Shown here one piece after another: positions 4,371-8,580 of a stretch of DNA of 8,580 nt. Where the stretch lies: the NCBI GenBank assembly GCA_002361425.1, contig DESW01000001.1, positions 1-8,580 on the forward strand, written 5' to 3'. The DNA is from Candidatus Saccharibacteria bacterium UBA3304 (GTDB lineage Bacteria; Patescibacteriota; Saccharimonadia; Saccharimonadales; Saccharimonadaceae). The position numbers and the translations under genes were made by a program. The notes beneath the pieces are model-generated. The model saw only the letters and a list, made by a program, of their open reading frames with translations, did no database searches and was not told the origin of the DNA. Every line of letters starts with the position of its first letter. Positions within the stretch are counted from its first letter, which is position 1.

Positions 4371-6122
4371 TTAGAAGAGGTAATTAAGGTAATCGCGCAT
4401 CATGCGAGAACCGGAAATTACATCTAGGTAAGCGATAAGCTCCTTGTGGATCCAATATTCGAGATCGAAATCATTATTCCAGGCATCTGCTGCGACTTCC
4501 ATCTGGCGATAGAGCTCTTCGCATTCCTCGGCCTCGGTTTTACCAGAGATAGTGAGGTAATTGTCGGAAGGCATATCCGCAACGCCGCCATCGTGCGTAG
4601 AAATGAGGAGACCCATATTGGCAATATCCTTCATCCAGCTCGTACCGCAAGCCTCAAGACCAACGATAGGCGTATTAATGGAGCTGTTTGCGCCAAGGCT
4701 AAGGCCTAGGCCGAGCTCCTCATCGTAATCTGGCAAGTAGTGGACGCGCTCCTTAAGGATAGGATTCGTATCGATAATGTGGAGCAAGTCCATAAGCTTG
4801 TTAAACATCGTAGTATCGCCCATGTGGACACGACCGGCAAGGATGTAATGGGCATTATGCTTCTCAAGAATCTCAGCAAGGCGCTCCGGATTGCTAAATG
4901 GTAGCCATGGACGCTTGTAATCAACGAAGCGGCGCTTGAAATCAAAGAGAATGGCATTGTTTGGAATCTGAACGGTCTTGCCGTACTGATCGGTGCGGTG
5001 CTTCAGGATATCGTTGAGACGTTCGCGGCCAATCATCTTTAGTTCGCGAATATCATCGGCAGTAATCTTATTGACGTTTTCCTCGAAGTCGCGCGCAACT
5101 GGCAAATCAAAACGATCAAGAATATTGTGATCGTAGTAGTAATTCATGATCTCTGGCAAAGTCCAGGTGCGCATATGAATACCGTTGGTGACGGATTTAA
5201 ACTTAACCTTTGCGCCGTTGATATCATGGTAATTTGCAACACGAGCGTGAAGCTTACTAACGCCGCTACGAAGCTCAGCGATCTCGACGGTTGGAGTAGA
5301 GAGACGAATTGTGCCGTCGGTGAATTTGTCGGAAAGCCAGCGCTTAACGGCGACACTCTTAATGTTCGGGAAGACATACTGCTCGAACTGAGAATAATGG
5401 AAGGTAGCTTCAGCTGCCTGAACAAGTGTGTGGTTAGTATAAAGCGTGTGCTTACGGGTATAAACTACAGCTTCATAGAAATCCATGCCGGAACTTACGA
5501 GCTCATCGAGACGAGCGACGGCTGCGAAGAAGGTTGCAACCTCGTTAAGCTGAATAACTGCTGGGCGAAGACCGACAAGCTTGAGCGCCTGATAGCCGCC
5601 AAAGCCCAAAGATACTTCCTGATAGAGACGGTGGTCGGAACCGGACTCGCCAGAATAAAGTTCGCCAAAGTTTGGTTCGGTAATGCACAAGAAGCGAGAT
5701 GAGCCCATCTTTTTCTCGACAACATCGAGCTCGACAGAGGTGGTTGCAGTCTTAATGCGGACGGTGTCTACAAAGTTAAAGCCAAAATCTTTGTAGTTCT
5801 TCTCGATATGGAAATCGATTTGTTCCATATCGACCATCTTCTGATGAGATTCCCAAGGATAGAATGGGGTAACCAGAACGAAAGGCACCTGAAGCTGCTC
5901 AGCGACACGGCGCATATCTGCCGCCAAAACGCCAAGACCGCCGCCACCGCGAATACCGTTGGCCTTATCGTAAGTCTCGATCGTCCAATAACAATACGGA
6001 CGCTCTGGCGAGAGTTTATGAGTTAATTTTTCGCGCTTAATTGCTTGGTAAAATTCTTCGACATCTTCTACGCTATCAAGAGGTTGGTAGCTAGAAGTTG
6101 GCTTTTTGTCTTGGTTGTCCAC
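4371..6122 (-). CDS. glgP: Alpha-glucan (glycogen/maltodextrin) phosphorylase, GT35 family, divergent short form
   Basis: The enzyme would cleave alpha-1,4-glucans with phosphate to glucose 1-phosphate in the cytoplasm, using pyridoxal phosphate. The 583 residues resemble the short GlgP type. GGGGLGVLAAD (59-69) matches the glycine loop, TNGIHMRTW (312-320) matches TNGVHxxTW, FKRRFVDYKRP (395-405) is the phosphate-contact segment, and EACGTSWMK (490-498) gives Lys498 as the expected PLP lysine. Several otherwise conserved stretches differ: QLNEVATFF where HMNEGHxAF is usual, TNHTLVQAAEATF for TxHTPVxAGHDxF, and HDGGVAD for LDGWWxE. Start is GTG 6120-6122 with AAGGA upstream; an in-frame TAA precedes it and the next Met is residue 70. 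It has its own extended -10 promoter. Family membership is firm; activity and exact substrate are less sure because of the substitutions. Confidence 0.85.
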   Translation of the reverse strand: MDNQDKKPTSSYQPLDSVEDVEEFYQAIKREKLTHKLSPERPYCYWTIETYDKANGIRGGGGLGVLAADMRRVAEQLQVPFVLVTPFYPWESHQKMVDMEQIDFHIEKNYKDFGFNFVDTVRIKTATTSVELDVVEKKMGSSRFLCITEPNFGELYSGESGSDHRLYQEVSLGFGGYQALKLVGLRPAVIQLNEVATFFAAVARLDELVSSGMDFYEAVVYTRKHTLYTNHTLVQAAEATFHYSQFEQYVFPNIKSVAVKRWLSDKFTDGTIRLSTPTVEIAELRSGVSKLHARVANYHDINGAKVKFKSVTNGIHMRTWTLPEIMNYYYDHNILDRFDLPVARDFEENVNKITADDIRELKMIGRERLNDILKHRTDQYGKTVQIPNNAILFDFKRRFVDYKRPWLPFSNPERLAEILEKHNAHYILAGRVHMGDTTMFNKLMDLLHIIDTNPILKERVHYLPDYDEELGLGLSLGANSSINTPIVGLEACGTSWMKDIANMGLLISTHDGGVADMPSDNYLTISGKTEAEECEELYRQMEVAADAWNNDFDLEYWIHKELIAYLDVISGSRMMRDYLNYLF

Positions 6123-6158
6123 CCTTTTTCCTTATCTCTTATGCTTATAACTCCTTCC

Positions 6159-6167
6159 ATTGTAGCA
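6159..6167 (-). promoter_or_regulatory. Extended -10 promoter of the glucan phosphorylase gene
   Basis: Minus-strand TGC-TACAAT (TACAAT at 6159-6164) directly follows the U-tract of the acyltransferase terminator. The hexamer 17 bases upstream (TACACG) is not -35-like. A start near 6152 gives a leader of about 30 bases. Confidence 0.65.
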
Positions 6168-6168
6168 T

Positions 6169-6198
6169 AAAAAATGAGCCGCGTGTATTAGCGGCTCA
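6169..6198 (-). terminator. Intrinsic terminator of the PlsC-like gene
   Basis: Minus-strand TGAGCCGC pairs with GCGGCTCA (perfect 8 bp, arms 6191-6198 and 6175-6182) around an 8-base loop, then TTTTTT. It begins five bases after the TAA stop. Confidence 0.92.
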
Positions 6199-6202
6199 AT
6201 TT

Positions 6203-7174
6203 TTAAGGGTATACTAAATATTCTGCGCCATTCTCCATCAACTCCTCTGATAACATCACTAGGAAATAATGCTCGAATTTGCGCTGGTTCGTGGTGCGGT
6301 CCTTAGTCTTGATGTAATGTTTTACGGTTTCGGCAGGAATAAGGGCGCACGGTGAGATTGTGTACGTCTTAAAAAGATTTAAGCGTCTATTGTATTTGCG
6401 GGGCGGGATTATCGCGATCGGCACAAATACGCAGTTCTCAAGCTGCTTAGAACGTTCTAGGCTCATAGCGATGAGCGACATAGTTGCAGGATCGATTTTC
6501 TCGTATCCCTGATACTGTGGAAAGCTATCAAAGACAGTGGCTTTCCTGGTTGCGCTTGGCGCAATCATGACAATCTGGTTGTCTGCGATAAACTCACTGC
6601 AAGCGGACAGATAATCGAAATTAAAATCCTTCGCTAATCTGTCAACGACTTTCATTTTTTCTTCGTCGAGAATCTTGCTCATTTTTTCGCGGGTGGCTGG
6701 CGTAATGGTCGGAACTATGTAGAGCCCGAATACTTCCATACGGTCAGCGACGGGCGCCAATTCTTCATACCAGGCCAAATTAACAGGGAAAAGGTATTTT
6801 CTGTTCGGGTATTCCATTAAGCAAACGGCAATCAAGCGAATGATTTCGCCGAGTGTTGGATGGTTAAAACCGAATACAATACCTTTTTGAATGCGCGGAA
6901 AGAATCCGCGAACTTTGCTGGGAGCACCCCAGTTCAAAACGGCTGCGATTTGGTCGCGAAGGTTTTTGCCGAAATCGCCCGACCGACATCTGGCGCGACA
7001 TTCGCCTATCCAGAGGATCGTTCGACAAGCAATACCAACGAGTCTCATTTCTTTTCGCATCTTATGGCAACCGAGTGACTCTAAAATCGAGTAGCGGTTA
7101 GCTCGCAAATCTTCAGCAATCTTTTTTGAGCCGCGATTCTGGATGCGTCTGATTGAAGTCTTCTTCACGTTCAA
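6203..7174 (-). CDS. Putative PlsC-like (LPLAT superfamily) acyltransferase, divergent
   Basis: 323 residues. Three stretches fall in the order expected of glycerolipid acyltransferases: FGFNHPTLGE (101-110) for the NHxxxxD motif, IVMIAPSATRKA (201-212) for the FPEGTRS block, and VFVPIAIIPP (249-258) for the final IVPV-type motif. The catalytic His105 is present, but the acidic partner is Glu110 rather than Asp, and the Glu-Gly of PEGTR is Ser-Ala. So it may be a true but unusual 1-acylglycerol-phosphate acyltransferase, a relative with another acyl acceptor, or inactive. No clear signal peptide; a hydrophobic patch lies at about 44-57. The start is TTG 7172-7174 with AAAGGGG 11 bases upstream, which is long; an in-frame TAG lies just upstream and GTG 7166-7168 is an alternative. 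cdsA and dgkA in the same window fit a lipid role. Product assignment moderate. Confidence 0.6.
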   Translation of the reverse strand: MNVKKTSIRRIQNRGSKKIAEDLRANRYSILESLGCHKMRKEMRLVGIACRTILWIGECRARCRSGDFGKNLRDQIAAVLNWGAPSKVRGFFPRIQKGIVFGFNHPTLGEIIRLIAVCLMEYPNRKYLFPVNLAWYEELAPVADRMEVFGLYIVPTITPATREKMSKILDEEKMKVVDRLAKDFNFDYLSACSEFIADNQIVMIAPSATRKATVFDSFPQYQGYEKIDPATMSLIAMSLERSKQLENCVFVPIAIIPPRKYNRRLNLFKTYTISPCALIPAETVKHYIKTKDRTTNQRKFEHYFLVMLSEELMENGAEYLVYP

Positions 7175-7237
7175 AGTAATATCAACCCCTTTCTAAAAGT
7201 ACATTCAGGTCCACAAATTGCCCGAATTGATTTCTAT

Positions 7238-7243
7238 ATTATA
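7238..7243 (-). promoter_or_regulatory. Possible -10 for the PlsC-like gene in an AT-rich divergent region
   Basis: The 119-base gap 7175-7293 separates the minus-strand gene from the + strand tRNA. Minus-strand TATAAT occurs at 7238-7243 within a run of A and T, but no matching -35 is seen 16-18 bases upstream. The call rests on position and one hexamer. Confidence 0.35.
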
Positions 7244-7250
7244 TAATAAT

Positions 7251-7279
7251 TTGCAAGATTTTTCTACTAGTGCTATAAT
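7251..7279 (+). promoter_or_regulatory. tRNA-Gln promoter
   Basis: TTGCAA (7251-7256), 17 bases, then a perfect TATAAT (7274-7279) preceded by TGC (extended -10). Transcription would begin near 7286, leaving only about 8 bases before the mature tRNA. Confidence 0.88.
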
Positions 7280-7293
7280 GGGTTACATCCGAT

Positions 7294-7368
7294 TGGGGAT
7301 TCGCCAAGTGGTAAGGCAGTGGGTTCTGGTCCCACCATTCGGGGGTTCGAATCCCTCATCCCCAGCCA
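7294..7368 (+). tRNA. tRNA-Gln(CUG), CCA encoded
   Basis: The cloverleaf is complete. Acceptor arms 7294-7300 and 7358-7364 pair over 7 bp, starting with the U-A first pair typical of glutamine tRNA. The D stem is GCC/GGC. The anticodon stem GTGGG/CCCAC (7319-7323, 7331-7335) closes loop TTCTGGT with anticodon CUG at 7326-7328. The T stem, with one G-U, closes TTCGAAT. Discriminator G7365 is followed by encoded CCA (7366-7368). It reads CAG codons. It is followed by a terminator and then by a same-strand protein gene. Confidence 0.97.
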
Positions 7369-7374
7369 AGATTT

Positions 7375-7401
7375 AAAAGAAGCCGCAAAAGGCTCTTTTT
7401 T
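7375..7401 (+). terminator. tRNA-Gln terminator
   Basis: AGCC (7381-7384) pairs with GGCT (7391-7394) around GCAAAA, with weaker A-U pairs outside, then C and TTTTTT (7396-7401). The stem is short, so readthrough into the gene at 7426 is plausible. Confidence 0.7.
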
Positions 7402-7413
7402 ATGGAAAAAAAT

Positions 7414-7420
7414 AAAGGAG
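7414..7420 (+). promoter_or_regulatory. Ribosome-binding site that decides the start at 7426
   Basis: AAAGGAG lies five bases before ATG 7426-7428. The earlier in-frame ATG at 7402 abuts the terminator U-tract and has no ribosome-binding site. Confidence 0.85.
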
Positions 7421-7425
7421 TAATA

Positions 7426-8037
7426 ATGAAAAACCAAAAAACACTAGGTATCATTATTGGCGCCGTTGCTGCTATTGCGGCGTGTGTCGGTATGATTATC
7501 TTCCTCGTGCCTGGAGATAATAAAGGCGAGAGTAAAGCCGATAACCCAGAGGCTGCATATAATACTAAGGGTAAATGTAAATTCTATGAGTGCTTGAATG
7601 CCCTTACTAACGAGAGCACTCCAGAAGAGGTCGAGAAAGTGATCGGCTTCAAGCCAAAATCTGAAATTGACGAAGAAAAGAAAACAGAGAAGCATACCTG
7701 GGTCTTCGACAATAAACATACTATTGTATTAAATGGTAGCTCTTACGGTGGTAAGAGACACACCATTAGCATCAGAATCTACGACTATGATTATGATGAT
7801 ATCGAGCAGAAAGGCGTTAAGTTTGATAAGGTTAGCGAAATCAAGGCTAATATCAATAAAGGCGACGGCGTTAGCTACGAAGAATTCAAGGAAAAAATGG
7901 GCGGCGTCGATGGCGTCTTGATCGAACTCGGCACGACTAAAAAGTACGAATGGCGTTCTACTGACTCCGAAGGCTACATGACCGGCACCTTCAATAGTGA
8001 CGGCAAATGTACTTTCATGAGTGGCATGACCTACTAA
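7426..8037 (+). CDS. Membrane-anchored hypothetical protein with two tandem BLIP/BamE-like repeats
   Basis: 203 residues from ATG 7426, no named family recognised. Residues 7-28 are one hydrophobic helix (LGIIIGAVAAIAACVGMIIFLV) after a short Lys-containing N-terminus. A polar linker (29-50) follows, then a domain expected outside the cell. The domain seems to hold two related units. About 54-118 has STPEEVEKVIG, then HTWVFDNKHTIVLNG. About 138-200 has VSYEEFKEKMGG, then KYEWRSTDSEGYMTGTFNSDGKC. This helix, glycine turn, Tyr/Trp strand and strand pattern resembles the small fold repeated in beta-lactamase inhibitory protein and BamE/SmpA, but that is judged by eye. IAAC resembles a lipobox, yet the helix continues past the Cys, so a transmembrane anchor is more likely. 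No clear promoter of its own is seen; it may depend on readthrough from tRNA-Gln. Confidence 0.85.
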   Translation: MKNQKTLGIIIGAVAAIAACVGMIIFLVPGDNKGESKADNPEAAYNTKGKCKFYECLNALTNESTPEEVEKVIGFKPKSEIDEEKKTEKHTWVFDNKHTIVLNGSSYGGKRHTISIRIYDYDYDDIEQKGVKFDKVSEIKANINKGDGVSYEEFKEKMGGVDGVLIELGTTKKYEWRSTDSEGYMTGTFNSDGKCTFMSGMTY

Positions 8038-8042
8038 AATAA

Positions 8043-8069
8043 ATAATCCCCGCGCTATGCGGGGATTAT
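8043..8069. terminator. Shared terminator between convergent genes, overlapping dgkA
   Basis: A perfect 11-bp stem (8043-8053 with 8059-8069) around a 5-base loop. On the minus strand it is followed by TTATTTTAG, a usable U-rich tail for dgkA, whose last codons and stop lie in the hairpin. On the + strand only TCACTG follows, so termination of the 7426 gene is weaker. Confidence 0.75.
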
Positions 8070-8471
8070 CACTGTCCACCATTGGAACCCGAAGATATGG
8101 CTGAATAGGAAGAAGAAAAACGCGGCAATATAGCTAAGGTGTGCAATATAAACTGCAGCACTGGCGATATCCTTTGAGCGTTTAATTCTTTCGTCCTTCT
8201 CGAGCGTCACGCGATCGCAGACTTCCTCGACGGCTGAATTCATCGTCTCGGTCACGACATCGAAAATGAAAATCGCTCCCAAAATGATATATTCAAGCGC
8301 GTTGAAGTGAAAAATCAGACCAAGCGCAACCGCTGCCACTATCATCAACGGATAGATACGGTGAAACGTGCTCGACTCCTTAAACATTATCCTTAATCCA
8401 TTATTTGAGTCGTCGATATTCTGTTTAAGGTGCCTAAAGATGTTCTTCTTTGATGGTCTTTCATAGCTCAT
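8055..8471 (-). CDS. dgkA: Diacylglycerol/undecaprenol kinase family protein
   Basis: A small integral membrane kinase that phosphorylates diacylglycerol or, in Gram-positive-type enzymes, undecaprenol for recycling the cell-wall carrier lipid. The 138 residues show the family signature ETMNSAVEEVCDR (75-87; Glu75, Asn78, Glu82, Asp86) and RSKDIASAAV (98-107). Three hydrophobic segments lie at about 40-56, 58-74 and 105-127. Length fits the Gram-positive UdpK type. ATG 8469-8471 is chosen: GGGGGTGAT (8476-8484) matches the 16S tail with 8 bases from GGGGG to ATG. Upstream in-frame starts, up to 8537, would lie ahead of the likely transcription start. Substrate cannot be decided from sequence; with no acyl-lipid recycling gene visible here, undecaprenol is the safer guess. 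Stop TAG sits inside the terminator hairpin. Confidence 0.92.
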   Translation of the reverse strand: MSYERPSKKNIFRHLKQNIDDSNNGLRIMFKESSTFHRIYPLMIVAAVALGLIFHFNALEYIILGAIFIFDVVTETMNSAVEEVCDRVTLEKDERIKRSKDIASAAVYIAHLSYIAAFFFFLFSHIFGFQWWTVIIPA

Positions 8472-8516
8472 GAAAATCACCCCCATTCCGAACTTCAACC
8501 ATTCAAAACTAGCAAT

Positions 8517-8522
8517 ATTATA
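8517..8522 (-). promoter_or_regulatory. dgkA promoter -10
   Basis: A perfect minus-strand TATAAT (8517-8522) lies about 45 bases upstream of the dgkA ATG. No good -35 is visible 16-18 bases upstream. A start near 8510 excludes the longer upstream reading of dgkA. Confidence 0.6.
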
Positions 8523-8558
8523 CAATATTTTTAGCAATTAATCGAGCCTCTCTGCCTA

Positions 8559-8580
8559 TTGACAAAAATAGCGTTTTGTG
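8559..8580 (+). promoter_or_regulatory. Left half of a + strand promoter truncated by the window edge
   Basis: A perfect TTGACA (8559-8564) is followed by a T-rich spacer ending in TG at 8579-8580. That is where an extended -10 TGn would sit for a 17-base spacer, so the -10 should be at about 8582-8587, outside the window. It would drive a gene divergent from dgkA. Confidence 0.5.

Noticed and set aside
4359..4372. T-run after the 4313-4359 hairpin on the + strand, as a + strand terminator
   Set aside because: The T-run is separated from the stem by seven bases and no + strand gene ends here.
5127..5702. 191-residue open frame on the + strand opposite the glucan phosphorylase gene
   Set aside because: Shadow of a conserved gene; no recognisable domain and no promoter or ribosome-binding site.
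7396..7421. Possible promoter for the 7426 gene after the tRNA terminator, by analogy with T6-ATGC-TAnAAT
   Set aside because: The sequence reads T6-ATGG followed by A residues only, so there is no -10 hexamer with T at the first and last positions at the right place.
7402..7425. Earlier ATG for the 7426 gene
   Set aside because: It directly follows the terminator U-tract and has no ribosome-binding site, while ATG 7426 has AAAGGAG at ideal spacing.
7477..7485. Lipobox-like Ile-Ala-Ala-Cys suggesting a lipoprotein
   Set aside because: Seven or more hydrophobic residues follow the Cys, which fits a transmembrane anchor better than a lipoprotein signal peptide.
8472..8537. Longer dgkA reading starting upstream of 8471
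   Set aside because: The added residues do not match the family, the start would precede the TATAAT-predicted transcription start, and the best ribosome-binding site serves ATG 8471.
1..8580. CRISPR array, insertion sequence, prophage or toxin-antitoxin pair
   Set aside because: No direct repeats with spacers, no transposase or integrase, no terminal inverted repeats and no small paired ORFs were seen; tRNA-Gln shows no duplicated 3' end.
1..8580. Alternative genetic code (TGA read as Gly, as in SR1/Gracilibacteria)
   Set aside because: No in-frame TGA occurs in any of the confident genes, and all glycine positions in conserved motifs use ordinary codons; absence of TGA stops is compatible with code 11 and a TAA preference.

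Overview
The window looks like a chromosomal housekeeping region of a small-genome bacterium, most likely a Patescibacteria/CPR member such as Candidatus Saccharibacteria (TM7). This is inferred from lysine-rich, compact proteins, short intergenic gaps, the split secE-nusG-rplK ... rplA cluster and divergent lipid genes; no marker here proves it. The standard code fits: 11 readable stops are 9 TAA, 2 TAG and no TGA, and no coding frame has an internal TGA. No gap exceeds 300 bases; the largest is 7175-7293, a divergent promoter region.

Layout. Positions 1-269 hold the 3' end of a + strand gene for an uncharacterised exported protein. It converges on a long minus-strand run read from right to left: a PlsC-like acyltransferase (6203-7174), an alpha-glucan phosphorylase (4371-6122), secE, nusG and rplK (4293 down to 2845), a membrane-anchored hypothetical protein (2119-2766), cdsA (1341-2024) and rplA (320-1225). 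On the + strand, tRNA-Gln(CUG) and a second membrane-anchored hypothetical protein (7426-8037) follow. A minus-strand dgkA/undecaprenol-kinase gene (8055-8471) converges on the latter. A + strand promoter appears to run off the right edge.

How the genes relate. secE, nusG, rplK and rplA serve protein export, transcription elongation and the ribosome. The usual rplK-rplA pair is split here by a hypothetical membrane protein and cdsA. cdsA, dgkA and the PlsC-like gene point to membrane lipid or lipid-carrier metabolism. The phosphorylase mobilises storage or scavenged glucan to glucose 1-phosphate. The truncated left-edge protein and the 2119-2766 protein look like paralogues: they share a C-terminal extracellular domain with two spaced cysteines.

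The most distinctive feature is the gene boundaries. On the minus strand, nearly every gene ends in a compact hairpin plus U-tract, and the next gene's sigma-70-type promoter (mostly extended -10, TGn) starts inside or directly after that terminator. One promoter has its -35 across a terminator loop and adjoining stem. Another has its -10 inside a terminator loop. A third has its -35 in the last codons of nusG. Most genes therefore seem to be separate transcription units packed with almost no spare DNA.
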